From contig CM070907.1 of NCBI GenBank assembly GCA_036417435.1, positions 59,566,001 through 59,630,000 on the forward strand: 64,000 nt of DNA, read 5' to 3'. The translations under genes were made by a program, and so were the position numbers. The first letter of the stretch is position 1. The number at the start of each line of letters is the position of its first letter. Below, in pieces: positions 22,961 to 35,163 of the stretch. The notes under the pieces were generated by a model, which had not been told where the DNA came from, did not search any database, and worked only from the letters and a program-made list of their open reading frames with translations. Origin of the DNA: Inia geoffrensis. Its lineage: Eukaryota > Chordata > Mammalia > Artiodactyla > Iniidae.

Positions 22961-24855
22961 AATCTGTTTCTACCTTCTCACACATATTTAAAATTTTATT
23001 TTTTAGCATTTGAAACTTCATTATTTTATATTCTGTGTCTGATAATTTCAATGCCTGTAATCTTTGGTGATCTAAAACTGTTGTTCACTGTCTCTATTTA
23101 CTCTTACACAGAATAGTTTATTTCCTCATGAATAAAGTAATTATTATTATTTAGTATTGTTATAGTTGGTTGAAGTTTATCTGTGGGATCCTGAGGAGCT
23201 TAAGTTGCAGATACTTTCCTCCTGAGAAGTTCTGCATTTGTTTGTTTTGCCAGCAGGTGCTACATAACTGGGACTATTTTAATACAATGAATTTGTTGGA
23301 GATTTCCCTGAATACATGGGCAATGCATGTTTGACTTCCTTATCCATTTTAGACCAGGTCAATGATTGCAATTCTCAACAGGTGATAATTATTATTATAT
23401 CATGTACTATTCACTGCTCTTATTTTATTAAGATTCCTTTTGGAGGGAACACTTGGGTTTTTTTCTTATTTTGTTCACCACAGGTAAATGATTTTAGAGT
23501 TGGGGTGTTTTTCATTTGTTTTATTTGTTTTTGCATTTACCTAGGATTGAATTAAATTAAGGGAGATATTTAGAATATGTTTAATAACACATTTCTAGAA
23601 GATATCCCATTAGTTCAGTTCTAGCCATGCAAGTGATAATGAATCCATGGAACATTTAAGCTGTCATATCTAGCAGGCACAGAGAAATAAGAATCAGCCT
23701 CAAGCTCTAGTTTTGAGAGTCATCAGCACACAGATGAGAAATGGAACTATAGAGTTAAAAGTGATCATTCGAGGACCATTTAAACTATAGAAAAGTGCAG
23801 AGGCTATTACAATTCAGTGTCACACATACAACTAAACATACGTGCTAGGTTAAATGAGGACATAAAAAGGTTTGTTTACCCTTTTTTCCAGGGAGAGGAA
23901 AGCTTTTGTTTGTTTGTTTTTTATAGATGACAACAAACCTCTATCAGTATATGTCAATTAATAATGTTCAAAAGGGCAGGTTGTGATAATGCTCATATGT
24001 CAGTTAATAATGCTCATTTTCAAAAGGGCAGGTTGTGATAATAGCCCTCAAACTGACATAAAACTATGTGCATCTTTTCAAGTTTTGTATGACTTTTAAC
24101 ATTACTTCTAAGAATTAATTTTACTGTTGAAAAAATCCACGTTGTCTTCCACATTAAGTTCTTTGTTATTAGCCTTATTTTTTTTTTACAAGCTTTCCCT
24201 TTACCAGAATACTTCATGCATTCATTTGTCCCTGGAGATTTGGGATTGTTCTTCTTAACTATTTATGTGGATATTCCAACTCATCTTCCAGAAATAAACC
24301 CTTCAGTATCCTCTCAGGTAGTGAGCTTCCACATTTCCTTTGCTTAATTCCGTTGTATTCTACATGAGTAAATTCTGCTTCTATTCTGTTTGTATATTTT
24401 CTACTCTGTGAACTTATTCTCCAGTGGCCAGGACAGTATATAGGAACAATATCAAGCAATAAATACTTGTGGGTTTGAATGCATGTATGAATGGATATGT
24501 ATATGATTCAATTTTGATCATACCACTTACTTGTAGTGCTAAAGAAGCTCAGGATAAAACCAAGGCAGTTAATGTAAGGTTGAACTGTACAAATTGAGTG
24601 ACATCAAGCACTTGGTGGTCAGAAAGTAACAGTAGCTGAACACCAAATGTGGTTCCAGTAACAATAGGAAATAGATATGTTTAGGAGGTCTAAGCCAAAA
24701 TCTCAAAGGGTTTAATTAGGGACTGCTTTCAGGAAAGTAACCATGGAAGGAAGCTAATGTCCTGAAACTAGGAAAACAGATTATGCAATAACACTTGGAG
24801 CCATATGTAGCAAATGTTTGTTAGCAATTTTGGTGGACACAGTTTATCTGCCCAT
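22961..24855. other. Unassigned AT-rich DNA
   Basis: No convincing gene. It contains a small diverged tandem duplication at 23949-24042 and several 60-80 codon chance frames. Confidence 0.45.
23949..24042. repeat. Two-copy tandem duplication, ~47 bp
   Basis: Copies at 23949-23994 and 23995-24042 share 'atatgtca.ttaataatg' and 'caaaagggcaggttgtgata'. The second has a short insertion ('atttt') and a few substitutions. It is a local segmental slip rather than a known repeat. Confidence 0.8.
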
Positions 24856-25430
24856 GAGGTGATTTTATTATTATTCTTTTTTAAAATAAATTTATTTATT
24901 TTTAGTTGTGTTGGGTCTTCATTGCTGTGTGTGGGCTTTCTCTAGTTGCGGTGAGCAGGGGCCACTCTTCGTTGAGGTGAGCGGGCTTCTCATTGTGGTG
25001 GCTTCTTGCTGTGGAGCATGGGCTGTAGACGTGTGGGCTTTAGTAGTTGTGGCACGCAGGCTCAGTAGTTGTGGCTCATGGGCTCTAGGGCACAGGATCA
25101 GTAGTTGTGGCGCACAGGCTGAGTTGCTCCGTGGCATGTGGGATCTTCCCGGACCAGGGCTCGAACCCGTGTCCCATGCATTGGCAGGCGGATTCTTCAT
25201 CACAGTGCCACCTGGGAAGTCCCTCTTTTTTTTTTTTTTTTTTTAGTTATTTGGTTATGCCCTGTCTTAGTTGCGGCAGGTGGCCTCCTTAGTTGAGGCA
25301 TGCAAACTCTTAGTTGCGGCATGCATGTGGGATCTAGTACCCTGGCAAGGGATCAAACCCCGGCCCCCTGCATTGGGAGCATGGATTCTTGACCACTGCA
25401 CCATCAGGGAAGTCCCGAGGTGTTTTTATT
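24856..25430 (-). mobile_element. Two stacked CHR SINEs between one target-site duplication
   Basis: Two reverse-strand SINEs lie back to back. Body B is at about 24881-25223 (long CHR form, ending 'ctgggaagtccc') and body C at about 25225-25416 (short form, ending 'cagggaagtccc'). A shared 14-bp direct repeat with one mismatch (gaggtgWttttatt) flanks the pair at 24856-24869 and 25417-25430. The simplest reading is that C inserted first and B later entered its oligo-T tail. Both keep the tRNA-like head, read on the minus strand. Confidence 0.8.
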
Positions 25431-25650
25431 TTTTTGTTTTTTTAGCGATATGCGGGCCTCTCACTGTTGTGGCATCTCCCGTTGCGGAGCACAGGCTCCT
25501 GACGCGCAAGCTCAACGGCCATGGCTCACGGGCCCAGCCACTCCGCGGCATGTGGGATCTTCCCGGACCAGGGTACGAACCTGCGTCCTCTGCATGGGCA
25601 GGCGGATTCTCAACCACTGTGCCGCCAGGGAAGCCCCCGAGGTGTTTTTA
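25414..25650 (-). mobile_element. CHR-2-like SINE with exact target-site duplications
   Basis: Body about 25429-25635, minus strand, in the GC-rich short form: 'gcatgtgggatcttcccgga', 'ctcaaccactgtgccgccag', 'ggaagcccc'. An exact 15-bp repeat (cccgaggtgttttta) lies at 25414-25428 and 25636-25650. The left copy includes the end of SINE C, so this insertion is younger than that one. A 112-codon frame across 24908-25246 is only antisense SINE text. Confidence 0.9.
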
Positions 25651-26039
25651 AAGGGCTGTGCTTTCTTGCTAGTTTGAGCTACATTTCATCTAAAAAGTGC
25701 ACATTTCCTAACATAACCTTACTGGCAAAGTTTCCCCAGTGGTAAAATAAAAACTTAACTTCTCCCAAAGGAGAAAGAACTTAATATTCAGTTTGCACTC
25801 TACAAATGTTGAGTTATATTAAACACTTCTTGAGCAGTCAGCCTTAATGAATCCACATGATAAGAGCATTTGAAAAAGGAAAAAGTATCCTTATTGCTTT
25901 GTGTGAGTCACTATAATGCTCATACCAGTATAACAGATATTTGAATAAAAGTGAAGCAAGGTGTTTAACTTATTAACAGACCAAGATGGATTGAGAGATG
26001 CTATCACCCTGTGCAATCCTACCCTGGGAAACATATCTA
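25651..26039. other. No feature recognised
   Basis: Short AT-rich spacer between the SINE stack and a MIR remnant. Confidence 0.5.
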
Positions 26040-26190
26040 ACATTCATTTAATTCTCAACCCTACACTACAAGATGGTTCAAAAAACCATTTTTATCGACC
26101 AGAAAATAAACCTTAGACAGTTTGGTTACATACCCAAGGATACACAGCTTGCAAGTACCTTAAATTAGAACCAATTTTCAGACTTTTTTC
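26040..26190 (-). repeat. MIR SINE remnant
   Basis: 'catttaattctcaaccctac', 'agtttggttacatacccaag', 'gatacacagcttgcaagtac' and 'ttagaaccaattttcagac' match the complement of MIR in order. Confidence 0.65.
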
Positions 26191-26352
26191 CAAAGCCCAT
26201 GATAGTTCCTGCAAATGTTGACAAAGCCAGTTGCTGCTGAGAGATAAAGATGGGAACTAAAGAGAGATCAGTGCATTCAGTGATCAGAAGCCCTCTAGCC
26301 ACCTTGGAGAGCCTAGTTACACTACAGAAGAAAGGGTAGTAAAACATATTTC

Positions 26353-26581
26353 AAAAGATCATACGGGGCTTCCCTGGTGGCTCAGTGGTTGAGAGTCCGC
26401 CTGCCGATGCAGGGGACACGGGTTCGTGCCCCGGTCCGAGAAGGTCCCACGTGCCGCGGAGCGGCTGGGCCTGTGAGCCATGGCTGCTGAGCCTGCGCGT
26501 CCAGCGCCTGTGCTCCACGACGGGAGAGGCCACAACAGTGAGAGGCTCGCGTACCAAAAAAAAAAAAAAAAAAAGATTATA
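26353..26581 (+). mobile_element. CHR-2-like SINE with A-tail
   Basis: Body 26366-26555 and A-tail 26556-26574. Head 'ggggcttccctggtggctca', box A-like 'tggctcagtggttgaga', box B-like 'ggttcgtgcccc', and the 3' block 'gagaggctcgcgtacc'. The direct repeat aaaagatYata lies at 26353-26363 and 26571-26581 with one mismatch. CpGs are largely retained, so it is a fairly recent insertion. The 65-74 codon frames across it are SINE text. Confidence 0.92.
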
Positions 26582-26599
26582 GACCGTTTTGCAGAAAGA

Positions 26600-27310
26600 A
26601 ATTGCCCCTGGTCCAAATATATAATAATGATGAGTCAATTCTTCCAGCATTTGAAATCCTTTTTATTTTTTGAGAAAATATTTTATCGTTTTAGAAACCA
26701 CTAGATCACTATCCTGAAACCAAGGGATTTGTTTAACACTTTTAGACATCCAGAAGAAGCATGAAGATGTTAAAAGTGTTCAGTGAGGGGATCCTGGCCC
26801 CCAAATCTGGCCTTGGGTCTAAGGTATGAACTCTGAAAGTGTTAAGCGTGAAACAAACCAGCCTGATAAATGGTGAAACAGGCAACTTGAGTTATGAAGA
26901 CAGCCGGGTCTTGAAAAGTTTGTAGAACCAAGAATAGGCAAAGGAGCCAAGGGATGTTGTCTACAGAAGGAGCAAGCCACCAAATGAGGAAGACAATCAT
27001 AGACCAGAGCGTTAAAAATGGTAGCCCTGGAGACCAAATGGGAAAGGATTCATGTGTCATCTCTGCAGAATCAGTTGGACTCTGACAAGTGGAAGATAGA
27101 TGTCTTAAACTTTTATTCATCCATAGATGTGAGTTTTGCTTCCATCTTCTAAGCCAGAAATGTAGCCTGCTCTCTAGATAGACTGTTTTACCGATATCGA
27201 TTACAGTTGTAGGCTGGTTTCTCAGCATGTTTTATGAATCTTATTTCTTCCATAGCTGTCCAGGATCACTGGACTCTGAAAGTACTACCATACTGTTAGA
27301 CTCTGCAAGG
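26600..27310. other. Unassigned DNA with a 128-codon minus-strand frame
   Basis: A frame at 27228-26842 (minus) encodes a hydrophobic peptide without a domain I recognise. It lacks any exon or promoter evidence. It could be a fragment of an old retroviral or other repeat, or chance. The neighbouring text does not match a repeat I can name. Confidence 0.3.
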
Positions 27311-27420
27311 TATGTGACCTATGACAAGTTCCTTCCCTTTTTGTCATCTATCAAATAGAGGTCATGACAGGTACTGTGCTCAACATGTAATAAATGCTTG
27401 ATAAATATTTTTGAATGGAT
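27311..27420 (+). repeat. MIR/L2-class 3' remnant
   Basis: 'gtgacctatgacaagttcct', 'gtcatctatcaaatagaggt' and 'caacatgtaataaatgcttg' follow the distal MIR core and tail, with the middle deleted. Confidence 0.6.
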
Positions 27421-27789
27421 ACTTTCATAAGTGATTTTATGAAACCCTATATATAAAGTGAATAGCACAATGTCTTGTGCTTACTAAGTGGTCAAAAATG
27501 ATAGCTGTTAGGGTTAATATTTTAAATATCATAATGCAGTAAGATAAATGGCATTATGACAACAGAAAGCTGCCTCATTAGGCAGTTTTTAAAATTATAA
27601 AGCGATGAAGAAATATTTATGTATGTATGAAAGTAGAAAGGAAGAAGTTATATCAACATCTGATTTTGCATCCAAAACAGGCCGTTCTTCCTTCTGTAAT
27701 TTATATAGACCTGACTGTAGGCACATACTCTTCTCTAACTCTCCTGTAGATACGGGAAACTTGCAGATCAAAGGAAACTAGGAAATGGC

Positions 27790-27925
27790 TAATCAGGTAT
27801 ATTATCCTTCCTATTGCTCAAGAAGAAATGGACACCCGAAGATACTGAGTAATGATCCTCATGTGACACAGCCAGTTAGAGTTTTCTTCTAAATAAGTCC
27901 AGTGCACCTTACCACTGCTCTCTAA
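27790..27925 (-). repeat. MIR SINE remnant
   Basis: 'tcaagaagaaatggacaccc', 'catgtgacacagccagttag' and 'taagtccagtgcaccttacc' are complementary to the MIR core and head. Confidence 0.55.
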
Positions 27926-28635
27926 GCTTGCACAGTTGATAACATCTTCCAGCTTTCAAATATTCCAATCCAGTGAAACTGCCATGAATTCAGTGGTCTT
28001 AAAATCAGCTGAAAATATCTCTGGCCTATCCTTTGATGATGCATGCAGCATTTTCAAAGTGATTCTTCTCCTTGATTATGTTTTTGGAGATTATTTTGGA
28101 TATATAAATCCATTCTCTCAAAGAGAGGGAGATTGCATTGTGCATTTGACTAACAAGAAGTGATTTTAAATTGTTTCATAACAAGCAGTTTAAAAGGAGT
28201 ATTTTGAATTCAAAAGCTTTTCAATAAGCATTCAGTGGTATATGAATGAAAAGAGAAGCCGTGAATAGATTACATATAGGATAAAGAAAAATCATGTATG
28301 AAAAACATACCTGATGTCCTTGAAAGAATGATCTTACTTTAAAAATACTCACTATTTTGTTGATATTTTTAATATGAAAGTCACTCAACTATCTGTCATG
28401 TTAGTGGTCTACATAAACAACTCCAAGGGTCACCTTGTTAATATTTTTACTGTTGTCTCTCTTACCAGCCCCCCCCCGCCAATCCTGTAGTATGTATTTT
28501 CCCTGGATTTCTTAAGAAAATGCAGTACAGTTCAATGACTAGAGTCTTATATGTACTAAATAAATTTTTAAAAAAACAAGGATTCTAGATTGAGATAATC
28601 TGTGTTTGTGCCCCAGAATCGCCACTTTTCTTTAC
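27926..28635. other. No feature recognised
   Basis: AT-rich DNA with a 75-codon chance frame at 27936-28163 and a short C run near 28470. No named repeat. Confidence 0.45.
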
Positions 28636-28765
28636 TCTTTTTTTAAATTGAGATATAATTGACATATAACATTATTAGTTTCAGGTGTACAGTATAATGA
28701 TTTGATATTTGTATATATTGCAAAATGATCACCACAATAAGTTGCTATTAACTAAGTCAGAAAGT
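28636..28765 (-). mobile_element. L1 3' UTR stub (5'-truncated)
   Basis: 'aaattgagatataattgaca', 'tttcaggtgtacagtataat' and 'ttgcaaaatgatcaccacaa' are the reverse complement of an older L1 3' UTR. Only about 130 bp are present. Confidence 0.7.
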
Positions 28766-31700
28766 GAAAAGTAAGACAGAAGTGGGGGAAAAATGAATTA
28801 ATTTGGAAGCATTTTCTATTGGAAGAGCTTTGGGACATTAGGGTGACATATAAAATGGAAAACTTAAAATTATGAGTGCAGCATAAACTTGTGACCACTA
28901 AAATCACTGAACAAAGGGAATCCATGATTAGACTTCCATCTTAATTCCTGTATACTTGGGAGAGACTAAACTGGCAGCAGAATTCAGGAGGCAAAGTGAT
29001 GATTGGCATCATCCAGGTAACTGATGCAAATGGCTTCAGTGTGGTAGTGGCAGTGGAGATGGAGATGGAGAGAAAAATTACGAGTTATTAAGATGTTAAT
29101 ATTAAGGTAAAGTCTTACACATTAAGATGTTACAGTCACCGTTTCACTAACAAAGTTGAACAAAAGAATGCTGAATGGCCTGTCTCCAAATTGCTACTCT
29201 AGAAACCTGGGCAGGGATGGTACTATAGAAGAAAGCAAAATAGGAGAGGGAGAATCAACTAGTCAGAATATTTAGTTGCACGTACAGAAATCTCCCTTCA
29301 AAATAGCTTACACACATAAACAAGATAATGCACTGGAAATGTACTGAAGTCTTTCACAAAACCAAAGGAAAAGCTATGGGAAACATGGAAGCTCGAGATA
29401 CTTCAAAGATTAGATCTGGGGATTCAGACACTTGTCTCAACTTGATTCCTGCTGTATTTGTTCCTACTGAACTTTTTTTTTTTTTTTAATGCGATTAAAA
29501 ACATAACTCCTGGCATCTCAGGTGCAAATATATCTCCTTCAATGATTCAAAGGGCAAGGAATTTTCCTTTCCCAGTTTATGGTTGAACCAGCCTTGTTTA
29601 CATGCCTGCTCTTTGAACACATTTCTGGAACTAAAGATAATTACAAATAATGCTGCATGGGTTGAATGGCCAAACCTCTAGTGGGGGCGAAGGGGGTGTG
29701 GTACAGAGTGAGTGAGTGTTGGGCGGACAAAACAAAGATTGTCAACTGCAAGGTTTGTGAAATAGAATCATGAATTCTGATTGAGAAATACTGAAACTGA
29801 AGTAATAGTGAGATAATTGAATAGAATTGTCTAGTGATAGTGGAAAGAGGAAGTAAATGCTAGCCTTGCACTCGGGAAAAAATGGCTTAAGATAGAGTCT
29901 CCTGAATGCACCAATAACATCCTTGATGATTTCTATGTAGTGGACAACCTGACAAAACTGTACCTTAAGAACATGGATCCCTCTGTTAGGTGTTAGAAAG
30001 GTTATATGAGGCAGTGAGTGGAGGCAATTGAGGAAGAATTAGGAGGCTGTCCATGGTGCTTTTTAGCAGGCAGTATGCTGATCTAGCAAATTCATATCCT
30101 CAAAGCATATCATCAAGAGTCCTTTCCCCAAATGGAAAGGCACATGCAGGTCACCTCTGAAATCTGCTTGCAAGAAACCTCTGTTGTTTCCACATCACAT
30201 GAAACCAGGAATAGCAGACCTGTTCTTTGTGAAGGTATTCTAAAGGAGTGTATAAAGTGCTAAATTTTGCTTGATATTTGACGAGTTTATTTTCTTCCAC
30301 TTTCATTTTCAAGACCCTCAATTCATCATTTTTGATAGCTGTCTTTTACTCTTTATTTTACTCCCATTTAAAAAAAATAAGCTCTAGGCTGGGGTTGTAA
30401 CTTCATTGTCTGTTTCACACTTTGCTAGGAATGTTATTTCTACACAACTGCTACTCTCTCAATAGTGTCTTCTTCAAGGCATCATTTGAACACTGTGGTC
30501 TGATACAGTGGAATTTCTAGCTCCATCACTGACCTCTTTCATATGGCAGTACTGAACAGGAGGACTTGTCAACTAACTCTTTCTGTCCAGTGTGGATAAA
30601 ATGTCAATTTTTCTTATAGATGTTGTGTGAGAAACATCCCACAAATATGTGAGAAGATTGACTTGCCCTGTGTGAAAATCCTTCTAATACTATTTCAGCC
30701 TGCTAACCAAAATCTAGCCAGCTTCCCATCATAGACGAGTATCTTGGTACTCAGTACACAAGGAAAAATTACCAGAGTAATATTTTTCTTCACTTCTATA
30801 TTTTCCATATTATCAGTCTGCTGGAAGACTCTGGAGACCAGCACACACAAGTTCATCTTGAAAACGCAGCATATAGTTTGAAATTTAAGGAAAGACTCTT
30901 GCATCAAAATAACAGAACAAGAACAACAAAAGGAGTGTAGGAAGGAGAGAGATAGTCACAAGCAAAGAATTACTCAGACCTAAGGAAAGAGGTAAAGAAT
31001 GAGACCCACACTTTAAAAGAGATATGGGAAATTCAGAGTGAGCCCAGAATTTTTAAGCCTTTTATAAAAGTGGAGTTACAGAGTATAGCAAACCAAAATC
31101 ACAATAAATTAGTGATACAATTCTAAAATTGAAATCTCTGTGAAATGAATGGTACTAATAGATTTCCTACACTATTGTCTTTCCAAATGTTGATAAATGT
31201 TTTTTATTCAGTATTCATGGATTCATTTTATAGGCTTTATGTGGTTGAAACAAAATCTCCTGAGGTGTGGTGTTCAAATAATAATTATAACATTCTAAAG
31301 CAAGGAAAGGAAATGGTGATAGTTTCCGAAGCACCATTATTGGAAAACAACTGACTTCTTTCTAGGCATGCAAGAATATGAAAAACCCAACAGTAATTTT
31401 CGAAATGCTGACTGCAATCTAAAAACTAAAAAAGTCAATTTACTAAAACGATACATATTCTTATTTCTTTGCAGACCTAAATATTCAAACCAATAGTTAC
31501 TACCACATTTATAATTAACTTGAAAGTAATACAAATGTATACTTATGTAAAGGAGATACCATTTTATGACAGAAGAGTTAATTTAGAGCATCCAGGTACT
31601 ACATGACTCTCTTTAATCACAATAAAAAAATAAAATAAATCAATAAATCATGTTCTCATTTCTAATTATATTAATTATATGAGTAACAAAAAGTCTTCTT

Positions 31701-31960
31701 TGAATTCTGAGAAAATTAATTTTTTCTTACATCTTAATTTATATTATGTTAAATTTTGTTCTTTATTAAGTTCTTGTTTGAAAGTGTATTTGTTTACTTA
31801 AATTGAAGACAACTTTTTGGTGTTAGATTTTTACCCAAAGAGAAAAGATTTAAAGAGGATAGTGCAGGATATACCAATGTCAAAATTATCTCAGATTTGA
31901 AAGAACTCTGGAATTTAAAAAAATTATAATATAACTTTTAGTATTTGAACATTGATGTTT
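28766..31960. other. Unassigned AT-rich DNA
   Basis: About 3.2 kb without a recognisable gene. Frames are 65-70 codons and have no domains. A T run lies at 29468-29482. Parts of 29250-29450 have the feel of an old LTR or MIR-class repeat, but I cannot place them. Confidence 0.45.
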
Positions 31961-31962
31961 CC

Positions 31963-33866
31963 AGATAAATTTATTTTTTATTGAAGTATAGTTGATTTAC
32001 AACGTTGTGTTAGTTTCAAGTATACAGCAAAGTGAATCAGTTTATATATATACATACTTTTATATATATATATAAATATATATATATACTCTTTCAGATT
32101 CTTTTCCCTTATAGATTATTATAAGATATTGAGTATAGTTCCCAGTGCTATACAGTATATCCTTGTTGTTTATTTATTTTATACATAGTAGTGTGTATAT
32201 GTATAATCTCAAATTCCTAATTTATCCCTCCCCACTGTTTCCCCTTTGGTAACCATAAGTTTGTTTTCTATGTCTGTGAGTCTATTTCTGTTTTGTAGGT
32301 AAGTTCATCTGTATCTTTTTTTTTAGATGCCACATATAAGTGATATCATATGATATTTGGCTTTTTCTGGCTTCACTTAGTATGATAATCTCTAGGTCCA
32401 TCCATATTGTTGCAAATGGCATTATTTTATTGTTTTTTATGGCCGAGTAATATTTCATTGTATATATATACCACATCTCCTTTATCCATTCATCTGTCAA
32501 TGGACATTTAGGTTACTTCCATGTCTTGTCTATGGTAAAGAGTGCTCCTGTGAACATTGGGGTACAGGTATCTTTTCAAATTACAGTTTTGTCCAGGGAT
32601 ATGCCCGAGTGGGATCACTGAGTCATATGGTAACTCTAGTTTTAGTTTTTTAAGGCACTTCCATACTGTTCTCCATAGTGGCTGCACCAATTTGCATTCC
32701 CACCAACAGTGTAGGAGGATTCCTTTTTCTCCACACCCTCTCCAGCATTTATTATTTGTAGACTTTTTGATGATGGCCATTCTGACCAGTTTAAGGTGAT
32801 ACCTCATTGTAGTTTTGATGTGTATTTCCCTAATCATTAGCAATGTTGAGCATGTTTTCATGTGCCTGTTGGCCATCTGTAAATCTTCTTTGGAGAAATG
32901 TCTTTCTAGATTTTCTGCCCATTTTTTGGATTGGGTTGTTTGTTTTTTTGACATTGGATTGGGTTGTTTGTTTTTTTGACATTGAGCTGTATAAACTGTT
33001 TGTATATTTTGGAAATGAATCCCTTGTCAGTAGCATAGTTTCTCCCATTCTGTTGGTTGTCTTTTTGTTTTGTTCACATTTTCCTTTGCTGCACAAAGCT
33101 TTTAAGTTTAATTAGGTCCCATTTTTTTAATTTTTGTTTTTATTTCCATTACTCTAGGAGACAAATCCAAAATATTGCTGTGATTTATGTCAAAGAGTGT
33201 TCCACATATGTTTCCCTCTAAGAGTTTTATAGTATCTGGTCTTACGTTAATCCATTTTGAGTTTATTTTGTATATGGTGTTAGAGAATATTCTAGTTAAA
33301 TTCTTTTACATGTAGCTGTCCAGTTTTCCCAGCACCACTTATTGACGAGAACACCCTTTCTCCATTTGTATATTCTTGCCTTCTTTGATGTAGACTAATT
33401 GACCATAAGTGTGAGGGTTTATTTCTGGGCTTTCTATCCTGTTCCATTGATCAGTATGTCTGGTTTTGTGCCAGTATCATATTATTTTGATTAATGTATC
33501 TTTGTAGTATAGTCTGAAGACAGGGAGCCTGATTCCTCCCACACTGTTTTTCTTTCTCAAGCTTGCTTTGGCTATTCAGGGTCTTTTGTGTTACCATAAA
33601 AATTAAAAATTTTTTGTTCTAGTTCTGTGAAAAATGCCATTGGTAATTTAATAGAGATTGCATTGAATCTGTTGATTACTTTGCGTAGTATGGTCATTTT
33701 AACAATATTGATTCTTCCAATCCAAGACCACAGTATATCTTTTCATCCATTTGTGATGTCTTTAGTTTCTTTCATCAGTGTCTTATAGTTTTCCAAATAC
33801 AAGTCTTTTGCCTCCTTAGGTAGGTTTATTCCTGGGTATTTTATTCTTTTTGATGCAAGATAAATT
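31963..33866 (-). mobile_element. 5'-truncated L1 (~1.9 kb)
   Basis: The element body is 31972-33857 on the minus strand: 3' UTR ('attgaagtatagttgattta', about 31980) followed by the C-terminal half of ORF2. Broken frames at 32500-32282 and 32954-32508 contain the ORF2 C-terminal text, including [18 protein letters not shown] (Cys/His motif) and WIKEMWYIYTMKYYSA. It breaks off within ORF2 downstream of the RT core. A direct repeat agataaatt lies at 31963-31971 and 33858-33866 and probably extends further with mismatches. More diverged than the L1 at 2048-9374. Confidence 0.9.
32928..32983. repeat. Exact 28-bp tandem duplication inside the L1
   Basis: Two identical 28-bp copies at 32928-32955 and 32956-32983 (each starting 'ggattgggttg' and ending 'gacatt'). 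Twenty-eight is not a multiple of three, so the duplication shifts the ORF2 frame. Being exact, it is younger than the L1 insertion. Confidence 0.92.
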
Positions 33867-34379
33867 AATTTTAAGTGTGCAAATTTTTTTTTAAATTGTG
33901 GGAATTATGATCATTACACATTAAATTTGCAAAGTGCTTTAGGTTTTTCAAAGGAATGAGGAAAGTTTTTCATTGTACTCAGGAACATTAGTTATTTAGA
34001 AATGTTCTTAGATTATGCAAGAGTTTTTTGTTTTTTCAGGTGAGGAAATAGCTTGTATTGGTTAGCTGACAAACCAAAGATGCTGACAAGTTCTGCAACT
34101 CTGAATTAGTATTTCCTTCTACTGTATGTTTATATATAACTCTTGGTTTCTTTTAAGATTTTTTAAGTTTGATCTGAATTATATTACTACTAAAGATATA
34201 ATGTACTCTTTGTTATTCCTGAACATTTTTATTTTCAAAAAAATTGCAAAATATTTCCTGTCTCAAAAATGTGGTCAGTTCCCTCTATTGTCTTCCACCA
34301 TAATCTGTGCTTTACTTTGTGGCCACATTCAAACTGGATAACGATTAGTTGTTTACACAGTATATCTCCTGCTAAAAAG
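33867..34379. other. No feature recognised
   Basis: AT-rich spacer with short chance frames (34126-34341 plus, 34235-34420 minus). Confidence 0.45.
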
Positions 34380-35163
34380 TAAGATATAAAAGACTGCAGC
34401 CAAATCCCCACCAAAATCATGGGATATGTGAAAAACAGGAAAATGTCATGTATACTTAAAAAATATCAGCCAATAGTAATCAAACCCAAGATGACCTTGA
34501 TATTATAACAATAGACATGGATTTAAAAACAGGTATTATAAATATAGTCATAAACTTAAAAAAATAAGCATAATGAGTTAATGGATAGGGAATTTCAGCA
34601 TAGAAATAGAAACCATAAAAAGGGCAAATGAAAAATCTAGAACTGGGAGGTACAACAACTGAAAAGTAAATCACTAGATAAAGATTAATGGAAGATAGAA
34701 CACAGAAGAAATTCAGTATACTTGAAGATAGACCCATAGAAAATTATAAATCTGAGGAAAACAAAGAGAAAAAGACTAAACAATGAACATAATCTCAGAA
34801 ACATGGGGCATGATATCAAGTAAATTAACAAATACAATCAGAGTCTCAGAAGGAGACAGGAAAAAGAATAGGGAAGAAAAAAATAGGAAAAATAAAGGCC
34901 CTGAATTTTCTGAATTTCGAGAAGGAAATCAACTTCCAGATGCAGAAACCTAGATGATACCCAAGCAGGAGAGAGAGAAAGAAAAAAAACACAATCAGGC
35001 ACATCATATACAAATCAAGGTTTTGATGGGCTATTGTAATTGATATCTAGGTAAGGTCATTATAGAACTACAAGACAGTAGAATGGTACTTAAAAATCTG
35101 TTATTGACCCAATGTAAAGGTAACATAAGTTCAGTGGTAGAATCTGAAAATAAATGTATCAAG
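34380..35163 (+). mobile_element. HAL1/ancient L1 ORF1-like remnant
   Basis: The purine-rich plus strand resembles the non-LTR ORF1 region of HAL1 or old L1: 'aaaaatatcagccaatagta', 'caatcaggcacatcatatac' and 'caaatcaaggttttgat'. Frames are broken. The assignment rests on recognition of a few motifs and is tentative. The twin-primed L1 inserted at its right end. Confidence 0.4.

Noticed and set aside
24908..25651. Overlapping frames of 112-126 codons with repeated 'RGMWDLPGPG' text
   Set aside because: The text is the translation of CHR SINEs; the same peptide recurs at 26351-26650, 45536-45850, 46658-46963, 54203-54436 and 58756-59112.
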